DNA of 57,296 nucleotides, from contig CAIMLR010000024.1 in NCBI GenBank assembly GCA_903842345.1, forward strand, positions 1-57,296. Direction: 5' to 3'. Position 1 is the stretch's first letter. Each line of letters starts with the position of its first letter. This stretch comes from an uncultured Myxococcales bacterium (GTDB lineage Bacteria > Myxococcota_A > UBA9042). Under the pieces are notes generated by a model. It was not told the origin of the DNA, searched no databases, and saw only the letters and a program-made list of their open reading frames with translations. Of this stretch, positions 40,101 through 47,048 are shown piece after piece. Position numbers and translations under genes: made by a program.

Positions 40101-42329
40101 TTCCGGGCGATGGCGACGCTGACCGACGGTCAAGTTGTCGACGTGTCGAGCGGTTCAGGCACGACGTGGAGCACCCAGAAGCCGGCGTTCGCCACGGTGA
40201 GCGGCAATGGCCTCCTGTATGCGCAAAGCGCGGGCCTCACCATCCTCACCGCGACGACCGCCAACGGCAAGACCACGGATCTGCTTGTGGAAGTGCAGAA
40301 TTGCGGCGCGCCCGGCGTGACGCTGGCGACGGCGGGCACGGGCAAGCTGCCCATCGGCACTTCTCGCCTGTACACGGCGACGGCGCTCTATGGTTCGCCG
40401 GCGGGTTGCACGGCCAGCGGGTCGGAGCGCACGTTTGACGTGACCGGTTCCGCGCAATTCGCCTCGACGGATTCGACGATCGTGTCGATTTCCAACGGCG
40501 GCGATTCGGCGGGCAAGGCGCTCGCGCTGGCGGCGGGCACCGTGCAGATTTCCGCGTACTACCTCGGCGTCCTGTCGAACTCCCTGAGTTTGCAGGCCGT
40601 GGCAGTGACGCTCGAACACCTGTACATCAATGCGCCGTCTGGCACGTTCAAGAATGGCACGTTCGACATCACGGTTTCGGCGCAGTACACCGATGGCGCC
40701 TCTGGCCACTGGTTCATGGCGCCGCCTGCGGTGGTGTGGAACATCTTTGACCCGACCGTGATCTCCATTGCCAACGGTACGCTGACCGGCCTCAAGCAGG
40801 GCGCGACGCAGTACTTCGCGCAGATGGGGCCGATTGTGTCCAACACCCTGGGCGTGAACATCTCCAGCGGTTGCGTCAAGGCCGTGCAGCTCAACGTCCC
40901 GGCAAGCGCCGTCACGTGGCCGACCGGCGTGCCGTTCGTGATGAATGCGACCTGCACCACGTCTGACGACAGCGTCATGGCGTGTCACCCGGATTACACG
41001 TCCGATGATCCCGACCACGTCATCGACGAGCATCCGAACTTCCTCACCCTTGGCTTTGGTCACGTTGCCTATGGCGCCACGCCTGGCAAGACTGCGACGC
41101 TGCGCGCCACGATTCCGCCGTCACATGGCGGTTGCATTGGCGCACCGGTGCAGAGTTCGTCCGTGGTGACAGTGGGTTCCGCCGTTCTCGCGTCCCTGGA
41201 TCTGGCACCGAACGCGATCTCGATCGCGCGCGGTTTGGACGCCAGTTTCGCCACGACGGGCAACTTCGCAGCGGGCACGGGCGCGGGCGCGTACGACGTG
41301 ACAAGCCTCGCGGCGTACGTTTCCAACAACCCGAGCATCGGTTGGGCCTTGAATGACGGTCACGGCACCGTGCGCGCTGGCGGCACCGACGGCACGGCGC
41401 TCATCTCCGTCGCCTACATGGGCGTCACCAGCAAGTTCGCGTCGTTGACCGTGAGCGGCAAGATCCCGGACGCGATCTACGTCCTGGCCGAGCCGAATCT
41501 CATCGGCGGCAGCGCTGCCAACGCGACCTACCCGATCGGCGGTTACCGGCTGCAGTTGTCAGCCGTTGCCCACTACTCGGACAACTCGTGGGGCGACGTC
41601 AGTCCGTCCGTCACCTGGTCCCTCAAGTCACCCGCGCTCGCGGATGCGGCGATCGACCACAACGGCATGTACGCGACGAGCAGCGTGGCGGGCGATCAGA
41701 TCGTCGTCGCGACGCTGGATACCTTGACGCGGGAGTTCACGGTTCACAACGTGACGGGCACGCTGGTGAATCTGACGGTGACCAATTCCTCCGGCGGCGC
41801 GCCGGCAACGACGGTGCCCAAGGGTTTGACGGAGCAATACATGGCGACGTTCAAGCTCTCGGGTAGCACGGTCGCCGGTCCGTACTGGGGTGGCAGCAAC
41901 TTTGTCTGGTCCACCGGTGACAGTGCGCTGGCTTCGGTCGCGATCAGTGGCACCTACCACGACGTCGCGACGTTCCATGCGCTTGACCTTGGCACGACGA
42001 GCCTCTCGGCCAAGGTTGGCGTGAGCACGAGCGGCCCGCTGGCCATCAAGATTACCGACACCGTTCCGGTCGGCTTGACGTGTCAGCCGGATTCCACCGC
42101 GGTCACAGCCGGCAGTCGGATTCAATTCCGGGCCATCGCCACCATGGCGGATGCCAGCACCAACGACGTCAGCGCGTCGGTGGACTGGAATCACCCGGTG
42201 ACGGCGATCCTGTCTATTGACCCGGTTGGCTTGGCAACCGCCTTGATGGCAGGCGATGTCGCGATGAAGCCGCAATTGGGCGGCATCGTCTCGTCCAACG
42301 CCTGTGCGGTGACGGTGACCGTGCCGTAG
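34194..42329 (+). CDS. Giant Ig-like (Big_2) repeat lipoprotein, 2711 aa
   Basis: The ATG at 34194 follows GGAGG with six-base spacing. The signal ends PLALQSC, with lipidated Cys27 followed by Gly, then a short Ser/Thr linker. The rest is about 29 tandem Ig-like units of roughly 90 residues, each beginning with a V-x-V-x-P-x-x-A-T-x-x-x-G strand and containing W-x-S-S-D-x-x-V/I-A-T-V, typical of bacterial Big_2/invasin-like domains. Units 4-8 and 9-13 form a duplicated five-domain block; later units are more divergent and gain scattered cysteines. There is no recognisable catalytic or C-terminal anchoring domain, so the protein is probably a long surface stalk tethered by its N-terminal lipid. 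Transcription from the sigma-54 promoter at 34071 and an efficient terminator at 42352 define it as a single-gene unit. Confidence 0.93.
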   Translation: MYRSWKQLLRRLTMALTLLVPLALQSCGTSGTSTTTDVVAIRLSPDHATLHPGDKQTFAIQQVWADGSETAGVVTDATWASSDTSIATVDAKGVAAMLKVGTATITANLAGKIATAALQVQDKQILALHVTPTLATLAVGGHQALVATAVYEDGSTGDVTNQCLWTSSDSTIVSIDQTGNTTAIKGGQVTMTAKYGTVSDVAAVTVTQKSMVALVLEPAHQDVTVGGQVQINAYAIYDFGPRVDVTTQATWKSYQTDIATVNASGKVTGVKEGTVNIGAQLAGIEATCTVDVRAKKLIALQVTPALATVAIGGTQAYLATGNYDDGSTADVTAQTQWSSSDASAVSVDATGQAKGLVGGKAAVIQATFGGKTGAGSMVVSSATVASIALTPVEAKLAKGQAKNFQAVATMTDGALLDITYQAIWTSTNPSVATVNAQGRVIGVSKGDCSIRATMNGVIGSAGVAVTNATVTDVIVTPSIATSFVGGPVIAFKAKADFTDATYGDVTTQATWLSSDPKVMTIDAQGKGVTLAQGVVQISAKYQGVTSNYALLAVGPAVVSTLEIVPPSATLAKGTYQAFKALATLSDGTTSDLSSSVSWQCTDLTIATVSGNGIVTALKAGNATLIATFQGKTAQSALTISPATLQSLAITPTSGAPLQVSGTRQFMAKGTYTDNSVQDLTAQVNWSSSDPTKLAISNAADNHGLATALTAGNVTVTASIGTIAAPAVPVIVQAKSLVAIQVTPALATVAINGTQAFIAMANFDDGSNLDVTQLATWSSADNAAVTVDVHGIAKGLVGGKAVLIQAIYQNKQGSASLVVSAATVASVALNPAQVSLAKGQGQVFQATATMTDGTLLDVSSQATWATSDPAILTVDKLGHVLGAGVGKADLTAVFGGQTGTAPVTVTDAICTGVQVTPGASTTFVGGPVVAYTATASFSDLTSADVTTQATWASSDPTIATINGQGQATALTTGSVQITATYQGLTSAAAMMAVGPAAVVALEVLPPSATIAKGTNQAFQALATLSDGNKVDLSSSVSWQSSNLALATISSAGIASGLLPGAVTLTATFQGKYATSTLTVSPATLTSLDIVPSLASPLPLNATRPYKAIGTYSDKTTQDVTEQVIWQTSNATQLAVSNASGSRGLVTALAEGTPTLWCSAGNIVAPQVQITINSGILLSSITLWPSSSTLVAGQAQKFVATGHYSDGSAFDVTTSAIWDVVDGNGANIAGFASVSNGLVAALQSTANVPGGQVRIKAHIGSVSTFAPLVIKASVITGMTVTCEAPLSCLPSGIGYQVGCVAMANFDDNTTGDVTTTATWSSTASGIATTPVVIDGRAWTTIVGNGAATLTAAQGGKTSATSAASTVNGAALNLNTITVSPPATTRAKGFTQQYQASGLFSGGTCSAVTRDVTRLVTWSSSIPAVAPISNAPGSKGLATASTPGTTTIAAMLGLVSGSAQLVVSTACLQQVRIEQVNPLWPSQIQVPLSVVGYYSDAPTTPVPVLPGTLGAWSSSNVNPSTWMLTIGTTSPGALTFSVLTGACSQAVSDTTTVSLDGTALPTALSVMPNNAQITKGAYQDYTATATYELYGAFNVTAYTGWSVAPQLGLSWGPQAAGTLERFQHQGTTSGTTEIAAAYKNRTATAGLLISGSTVTKVEIIETQPTLPQLGAPVGLNLRFRARVTWSDGTYADNPSGLAFFSSDPAKLAFQSGNLATTLAPSAGLDPTVTATYGDKSSVPLAVKISTATLIDLQFSSPSGGSMPRNAVMPLTITGLYSDGSSFDVSALVSAGSGNATVVQVAISASGCLLTSYSTTTSQPVKVSFMKDSVTRHFYINVTGACLAALNLTPAVGSMAIGQQVDFIAKATDTGGSDLNVSHLAGVAWSGSNATLLNLGNVAGPARRYRALAKGTSPLTVTFTSQDVCAGGDVTNHTLTTTASVDVTDATVVSVQIQPQPTFGQTARRVPLGQAVKFRAMATLTDGQVVDVSSGSGTTWSTQKPAFATVSGNGLLYAQSAGLTILTATTANGKTTDLLVEVQNCGAPGVTLATAGTGKLPIGTSRLYTATALYGSPAGCTASGSERTFDVTGSAQFASTDSTIVSISNGGDSAGKALALAAGTVQISAYYLGVLSNSLSLQAVAVTLEHLYINAPSGTFKNGTFDITVSAQYTDGASGHWFMAPPAVVWNIFDPTVISIANGTLTGLKQGATQYFAQMGPIVSNTLGVNISSGCVKAVQLNVPASAVTWPTGVPFVMNATCTTSDDSVMACHPDYTSDDPDHVIDEHPNFLTLGFGHVAYGATPGKTATLRATIPPSHGGCIGAPVQSSSVVTVGSAVLASLDLAPNAISIARGLDASFATTGNFAAGTGAGAYDVTSLAAYVSNNPSIGWALNDGHGTVRAGGTDGTALISVAYMGVTSKFASLTVSGKIPDAIYVLAEPNLIGGSAANATYPIGGYRLQLSAVAHYSDNSWGDVSPSVTWSLKSPALADAAIDHNGMYATSSVAGDQIVVATLDTLTREFTVHNVTGTLVNLTVTNSSGGAPATTVPKGLTEQYMATFKLSGSTVAGPYWGGSNFVWSTGDSALASVAISGTYHDVATFHALDLGTTSLSAKVGVSTSGPLAIKITDTVPVGLTCQPDSTAVTAGSRIQFRAIATMADASTNDVSASVDWNHPVTAILSIDPVGLATALMAGDVAMKPQLGGIVSSNACAVTVTVP
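35082..37713 (+). repeat. Duplicated block of five Ig-like domains within the giant lipoprotein
   Basis: Block A (35082-36398, residues 297-735) and block B (36399-37713) have the same order of five distinctive domains. The openings correspond one to one: ALATVAIGG/ALATVAING, KLAKGQA/SLAKGQG, TSFVGGPV/TTFVGGPV, PPSATLAKGT/PPSATIAKGT, and a fifth with a shared SLAITP/SLDIVP start and IAAP/IVAP end. The unit is 1317 versus about 1315 bp. Confidence 0.85.
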
Positions 42330-42351
42330 CGCCGTTGTCTGTGCTCCGGGA

Positions 42352-42393
42352 AGCCCCGGTGGTCCTCGCGACCGCCGGGGCTTTCTGGCTTTT
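42352..42393 (+). terminator. Rho-independent terminator of the giant Ig-repeat gene
   Basis: AGCCCCGGTGGTC pairs with GACCGCCGGGGCT (13 bp, one G-T) around CTCGC, followed by TTCTGGCTTTT, 22 bases past the stop codon. It may also serve the convergent gene ending at 42399. Confidence 0.85.
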
Positions 42394-42398
42394 GGCGG

Positions 42399-44195
42399 CT
42401 AAAGCGGCGCCAGGACCCGCGCGTCCAGCCGACCGAGGAGGATGTTCGCGCTCGTCAGCGCATCGCGCGCCTCGTGACCGCGACCCAGCGCCAGCAACCG
42501 CGCCGCCACCCGTTGCAACGCCCGGAGCGCCGCCAGCATCGCCGTCCGATCGGTCAGGATGCTGCTCTCATGGCGGTTGCGAAACGGCAGCATGTAGCGC
42601 AAGTGGACGCCGTCCTGCAGCGCCAACTCGGCGAACGCCTCAATCTCGTGGAAGTTCTGCTTCAGGATCACCATGCTGTAAGTCAGCTCGCCGCGCATGC
42701 CCGCCTTTTGCCGCGCCAGCAGGTCGTCCAGGTGCGCGCGCACGCGCTCGTACGGCAGGCCGCGATTGACCAGCAGGTACGACTCCGGCGTCGCCGCGTT
42801 GAGGCTCAGCGTGATGTTGCCAAATGGCACGCGTGCGAGCTTGTCCAGCAGCTTGGGCGCCAGGTACGAGCCATTCGTGACCAGGTTGACCTGCAGTTGC
42901 GAGAGATTCTTCGCGTCGAGCGTCGTCAGAAAATCGCGAAACGTCGGCGATGCCAGCGGCTCGCCGCCATTGGCGTCCAGCACTTGCACGCCGGGCAGGA
43001 GCGTCTGGAGGTCCGCGTAGAACGCTTCAGGCAACTGGTCCTCCAGCTTGCCCTCCTCCCCGCATGGACACATCAGGCAGTCATAGTTGCAGAACGACGT
43101 CGTCGCCAGACACACCGTCAACGGCGCGCCGCGCACTTCCAGCCGGCCCGCCAGCATGTCCTCAATCGCGGCAATCTGGCTGTCCAGCGCCACGCGCGGG
43201 CCTCCCCGCAGGCGCACGTCCGCGGCGCGCTGGCTCTGCCCCACAAGCACCGGACAGGTCGCGCGGCACGTCGACGGCGTCTCCGGTCCCGGCTGCATCG
43301 CCCGGCGAAAAGCCTGCATCGCCGGCCCATTCCACAGCGCAGTCGCCAACGGTGGCACCGCGGCAAACCGCTCCGCCTGATACTCGATACAGCACGGGCC
43401 AATGCCGCCACCCTGGCTCACCTCCAGCCGCGTCCACGGCAACGTGCAGGGCCAATCCGGCAGATGCGCGACGTCAAGCAGTTGCCCCAACCGCAGCGAC
43501 TTGCCCGGCTGATCGCGCAGGTGTTGGCGCGCGCGCTCCTGCCACGGCAGGCTGGAATCCGTGTGCGGCAAAGCCAGCTCTGGCACCGCCACCATCGGCA
43601 CTTCCAGCGCGCCGTCGGTCGGCACTTCCAGAGGCGTCACGACGCGGCCAAGCTGCGGTTCCAGCGTCACCCGCAGCACGCCCTGGGTGCGCAACTGCTC
43701 GGCGGCAATCTCAGCCTGCGGCTCCGCGCCCATAGGCACCGCCAGCGTCACGTGCTGGACGACTTCCGGGTCAATCGCCGCCAGCAGCACCGGGTCAACC
43801 GCCGCATCCGCCCGCACCCGCAGGCGCCACTGCAGCGGCGCGACAACCTGCTCGGCCAACCGACGCCGCCACACTTCCGGGGTCTGCCGCGGCTGCAACG
43901 GCATTTGCGCCAGCCGGGAACGCAGCGCTTCGCCCAGCGGCGCGAGCAGCGTGTAGTCCAGCTGCGTCTCGTCGTAGGTGATCGCCAGCCCCGGCAGGTC
44001 AAAAGGCCCACGCCGCACGCCGGGGCCCAGGCGCACGACGCGAAACTGCACGGCGTGACCGCCATCGTCGCAGAATTGCATGCGGATTTGCGCCTGATCC
44101 TGAGCGACTTGCAGCAGCAGCCACGGCCCAAAACGCTCGGCCGCATGCGGAAACAGCACGGGCAGCGCAGGCGCGGACGGGTCGGGTTGCAGCAT
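42399..44195 (-). CDS. Radical SAM protein with an upstream SPASM-like module
   Basis: The start is taken as the ATG at 44195 (AGG upstream); a GTG two codons earlier is possible. The positions below count from that GTG, which gives 600 residues (598 from the ATG). The radical SAM core has its cluster motif at CNYDCLMC (Cys371, Cys375, Cys378) and a following GGEPL. Before the core, residues 250-318 read PWPCT-like: CTLPWTRLEV, GPCC, ALWNGPAMQAFR, and CRATCP. That pattern (C-x2-PW, PCC, WN, C-x3-C) is the usual signature of a C-terminal SPASM auxiliary-cluster domain (Cys252, 270, 271, 312, 316). The first ~240 residues are unrecognised. SPASM enzymes typically modify peptides or proteins, but no small precursor gene is evident nearby. 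A Fur-like palindrome lies in the divergent gap to the secreted protein at 44326. Confidence 0.9.
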   Translation of the reverse strand: MLQPDPSAPALPVLFPHAAERFGPWLLLQVAQDQAQIRMQFCDDGGHAVQFRVVRLGPGVRRGPFDLPGLAITYDETQLDYTLLAPLGEALRSRLAQMPLQPRQTPEVWRRRLAEQVVAPLQWRLRVRADAAVDPVLLAAIDPEVVQHVTLAVPMGAEPQAEIAAEQLRTQGVLRVTLEPQLGRVVTPLEVPTDGALEVPMVAVPELALPHTDSSLPWQERARQHLRDQPGKSLRLGQLLDVAHLPDWPCTLPWTRLEVSQGGGIGPCCIEYQAERFAAVPPLATALWNGPAMQAFRRAMQPGPETPSTCRATCPVLVGQSQRAADVRLRGGPRVALDSQIAAIEDMLAGRLEVRGAPLTVCLATTSFCNYDCLMCPCGEEGKLEDQLPEAFYADLQTLLPGVQVLDANGGEPLASPTFRDFLTTLDAKNLSQLQVNLVTNGSYLAPKLLDKLARVPFGNITLSLNAATPESYLLVNRGLPYERVRAHLDDLLARQKAGMRGELTYSMVILKQNFHEIEAFAELALQDGVHLRYMLPFRNRHESSILTDRTAMLAALRALQRVAARLLALGRGHEARDALTSANILLGRLDARVLAPL

Positions 44196-44271
44196 GGCCA
44201 CCTGGCGCGGGCACGGGCCCGAACACGGAGTCTACCAGCGCGCCAGAACCGTCGCCACCGGCAAACGGCGC

Positions 44272-44301
44272 TTGACATTGAAAGTGACTTTCAGTTTCAA
44301 T
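44272..44301 (+). promoter_or_regulatory. Fur-like 7-1-7 palindrome overlapping a TTGACA element
   Basis: TGAAAGT-G-ACTTTCA (44279-44293) is a perfect 7-1-7 dyad, the architecture of Fur-family boxes (TGATAAT-N-ATTATCA; 5 of 7 bases match in each half). A perfect TTGACA lies at 44272-44277, with TTTCAA or TTCAAT as a poor -10 at 17-18 bases, so a bound repressor would block this promoter. The site lies between divergent genes. Confidence 0.5.
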
Positions 44302-44325
44302 AAGCCACGCGGCCACGCCGCTTGA

Positions 44326-45141
44326 ATGGACAAAATCATGGCACAGCATCGCTTCTGGCTCCTCCCCGCCGCCCTCCTCACGTGCTTCGTCGCCGCGCCC
44401 GCCTTCGCGATCGACCGCTTTGAAATCCAGGTCTATGACGACGACGTCGGCGCGCCGGGGCAATTCGGCCTTGAAGTCCACGGCAACTACACGATCGCCG
44501 GCCACCGCAGCGGCGACTATCCCGGCGCAGTGCCCGCCCATCAAGCGGGCCGCCTCACGCTGGAACCGGCGATTGGCGTCACCGACTGGCTGGAATTCGG
44601 CGCCTACCTGCAGTTCCTCGCGCAACCCGACGTGGGCGTGCGCTGGGGCGGCGCCAAGGTGCGCGCCAAGTTCGTCGTACCGGAGCGGATGCACCTGCCC
44701 GTGCACCTCGGCATCAACGTCGAAGTCGGCCGCGTGCCCGCCGAGATCGAGCAGAATGGGTGGGCCAACGAGTTTCGGCCCATCGTCGCCTGGACAAATG
44801 GCGTCTGGACCGCCGCGCTCAATCCCATCATCGGCTACGCGCTGACTGGCCCTGAGCGCTTCAAGCCGGAGTTTGAACCGTGCGGCAAGGTCTCGTGGAA
44901 CACGCAGCATGGCTTTGCGGTCGGCGTCGAATACTACGCCGGCCTGGGCTTGATGTCCGAGGGCTTCGCGCCTCTGGGCCAGCAGGAGCACCTCGCGTTT
45001 GCAGTGTTTGATCTGGCGGCGCCAAAGGGCGCGGAGGAAAACAAGAAGGCTTGGGAGCTGAACGCCGCGATCGGTCATGGCTTGACCAGCGGCACGGCGC
45101 AGGAGTGGGTGGTCAAGACCATCGTCGGCAAACCGTTCTGA
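44326..45141 (+). CDS. Secreted beta-rich (probable outer-membrane barrel) protein, 271 aa
   Basis: An N-terminal signal peptide (RFWLLPAALLTCFVAAPAFA) is followed by AIDRFEIQVYDDDVGAPGQF with probable cleavage after AFA. The mature part alternates short amphipathic strands and turns (FGLEVHGNYTIAG, LEFGAYLQFLAQPDVGVRWGGAKVRAKFVV, FAVGVEYYAGLGLM). It ends in Phe, as many outer-membrane barrels do. No family was recognised with confidence. ATG at 44326 is used; the ATG four codons on is a plausible alternative, and neither has a strong ribosome site. Its Fur-like upstream site suggests metal-responsive expression. The aminotransferase gene follows after 100 bases. Confidence 0.82.
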   Translation: MDKIMAQHRFWLLPAALLTCFVAAPAFAIDRFEIQVYDDDVGAPGQFGLEVHGNYTIAGHRSGDYPGAVPAHQAGRLTLEPAIGVTDWLEFGAYLQFLAQPDVGVRWGGAKVRAKFVVPERMHLPVHLGINVEVGRVPAEIEQNGWANEFRPIVAWTNGVWTAALNPIIGYALTGPERFKPEFEPCGKVSWNTQHGFAVGVEYYAGLGLMSEGFAPLGQQEHLAFAVFDLAAPKGAEENKKAWELNAAIGHGLTSGTAQEWVVKTIVGKPF

Positions 45142-45241
45142 CCGCTGCCCCTCGCAACGTCTGGCACCTTCTGGCAAGCTCCCGGGCGCTCTGGCCCCTG
45201 CCCGCCAGTGCGCGCGGCTTCCACTCCGCCAGGACGCTCCC

Positions 45242-46378
45242 ATGTCGCACCAGTTCCCTTCCGTTGATCCCGATGGCCTGCTTGAATACTCGGTCGTCTT
45301 TACCGACCGCGCGCTCAACCACATGTCCAAGACCTTCCAGCGGATCATGCGCGACATCTCGGCGACGCTGAAGACTGCCTACGCCGCTGACGCCGTCGTC
45401 GTGGTGCCGGGCGGCGGGAGCTATGGCATGGAGGCGGTGGCGCGCCAATTGGCCACGGGGCAGAAGTGCCTGATCCTGCGCAATGGCTGGTTCAGTTATC
45501 GATGGACGCAAATCCTCGACGTGGGCGGCATCGCGCCGCCAGCGCGCGTGCTCAAGGCGCAAACCACCGCGGGAGAACACCAGTCCGCGTTTGCGCCCGC
45601 GCCGATCGCTGAAGTGATCGCGGCGATTCGCGCGGACCGGCCCGCGCTGGTGTTCGCGCCGCATGTGGAAACCGCGTCGGGTCTGATTTTGCCGGACGAT
45701 TATCTGCGCGCCGTGGCCGATGCAATTCACGAGGTCGGCGGCTTGTTCGTACTCGATTGCGTGGCGTCGGGCGCCGCCTGGGTGAACATGGAAGTCAGCG
45801 GCGTCGACGTGCTCCTCAGCGCGCCGCAAAAAAGCTGGAGCGCGTCGCCCTGCGCGGCGCTTGTGATGTTGAGCGCGCTGGGCAAAGCCCGCGTGGAAGC
45901 CACGACGAGCAGCAGTTTCGCGTTGGATCTGAAGAAATGGCTGCAAATCATGCAAGCGTACGAAAATGGCGGGCACGCCTACCACGCAACGATGCCCACG
46001 GACGCGCTGGCGGGTTTCCACGCGGCGATGCTGGCGACGCAAGCCGCGGGGTTTGCCGAACTGCGCGCGCGGCAATTTGAGCTGGGACGGCGCGTGCGCG
46101 CGCTGCTGGCCGCGCACGGCTTCAAGAGCGTGGCCGCGCCGGGATTTGCCGCGCCCGGCGTCGTGGTCTGCTACACCGACGATGACGGCATCCACAACGG
46201 CAGCAAATTCGCGGCGCAAGGCCTACAGACCGCAGCGGGCGTGCCCTTGATGTGCGACGAACCGGCGGGCTACAAGACGTTCCGGCTCGGACTGTTTGGC
46301 TTGGACAAATTGGCCGATGTCGACGGGACGGTTGCCCGGCTGGAGCATGCGCTGCTGGCGATCGCCGCGGCGAAGTAG
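45242..46378 (+). CDS. Class V PLP-dependent aminotransferase
   Basis: The 378-residue protein, starting with the ATG after AGGA, has the fold signatures of class V aminotransferases. PGGGSYGMEAVARQL (residues ~56-70) binds the cofactor phosphate, Asp172 sits in FVLDCVASGA, and Lys197 in LLSAPQKSWS is the Schiff-base lysine. Relatives include alanine/serine-glyoxylate, 2-aminoethylphosphonate and phosphoserine-type enzymes; the exact substrate cannot be assigned. The sequence around the helix usually reading DAVSSLGG is unusual here (DCVASGAAWV). It may be cotranscribed with the upstream secreted-protein gene. Confidence 0.9.
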   Translation: MSHQFPSVDPDGLLEYSVVFTDRALNHMSKTFQRIMRDISATLKTAYAADAVVVVPGGGSYGMEAVARQLATGQKCLILRNGWFSYRWTQILDVGGIAPPARVLKAQTTAGEHQSAFAPAPIAEVIAAIRADRPALVFAPHVETASGLILPDDYLRAVADAIHEVGGLFVLDCVASGAAWVNMEVSGVDVLLSAPQKSWSASPCAALVMLSALGKARVEATTSSSFALDLKKWLQIMQAYENGGHAYHATMPTDALAGFHAAMLATQAAGFAELRARQFELGRRVRALLAAHGFKSVAAPGFAAPGVVVCYTDDDGIHNGSKFAAQGLQTAAGVPLMCDEPAGYKTFRLGLFGLDKLADVDGTVARLEHALLAIAAAK

Positions 46379-46526
46379 CGAGCGCCCTTTGGCACCTCTC
46401 ACACGATCAGGGATTCCCGCGGGCCGGCGCGCACAGTCGCACACTGGACGCGAAGCCATGCCAGCAACCTACAAGCATCTTCGCAAGCGATCGCGAGCAA
46501 ATGGACGACGCCCCGTGCGCGCGGGG

Positions 46527-46937
46527 CTAGCCAATCGCCCGCATCCGGTTGTTCTTCGCGTGATGCGAGACTTCCGCCAGCCCGAGCGCCTCAAGCAGCG
46601 GCGGCATGTACACGCCAAAACGGCCGCGCAGCCCCTTTTTCAGCCCGTACCAACCGCCCAGCGGATTGCCCGGTGACCGCCCCCATGCCTCCACGCTGCC
46701 GTCGGGCGCAGGCTTCTGTTCATCCGCACCGCCCAGCGGCAGCCAATCGCCGTGGGCCTTGAGCATCGCGTGCAAGTCGGCAATCGCCCGCGCGTCGTAT
46801 TTCAGTTGCGTGCTGCCGACCTGACAGACAATCACCGCTGGCGTCACGCCATCGTCGCGCCACATCGTGTAGGCGGAGGTGCCGGGCGGCGTCGTCAACT
46901 GCCACGGATCGTCTTTGGTGCCCATTCCCACTGCCAT
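46527..46937 (-). CDS. Small conserved protein of unknown function (136 aa)
   Basis: AAGGA lies six bases before the ATG at 46937. The protein is soluble, with no signal or membrane segment. Its segments GTKDDPWQLTTPPGTSAYTM, LHAMLKAHGDWLPLGGADEQ, VEAWGRS and GGWYGLKKGLRGRFGVYMPPLLEALGLAE look like a compact, well-conserved bacterial family, but I cannot attach a function. It stands alone between two unrelated units. A GCCCCG/CGGGGC hairpin overlaps the end of its stop codon but lacks a T-run. Confidence 0.85.
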   Translation of the reverse strand: MAVGMGTKDDPWQLTTPPGTSAYTMWRDDGVTPAVIVCQVGSTQLKYDARAIADLHAMLKAHGDWLPLGGADEQKPAPDGSVEAWGRSPGNPLGGWYGLKKGLRGRFGVYMPPLLEALGLAEVSHHAKNNRMRAIG

Positions 46938-47048
46938 GTCGTTTCCTTCTGCGCGAAAACCGCGTCGGGGCCGGTACAGGCGCGCCCCGACGCAACAATC
47001 TCACCGCGAATTGATGGCTGTCAACCTGCATACGCGACGGCTGGCGCG

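Noticed and set aside
36636-40133. 1165-codon minus-strand frame opposite the giant Ig-repeat gene
   Set aside because: It is Arg/Gly/Asp-rich with no recognisable domain and no start signal, while the plus strand carries regular Ig-like domains.
42474-44303. 609-codon plus-strand frame opposite the radical SAM gene
   Set aside because: It is an Arg/His/Gln-rich shadow; the minus strand holds the cluster-binding cysteine motif.
46508-46529. GCCCCG/CGGGGC hairpin as terminator of the small conserved gene
   Set aside because: The hairpin overlaps the stop codon and has no T-run, so it was mentioned with the gene but not called as a terminator.
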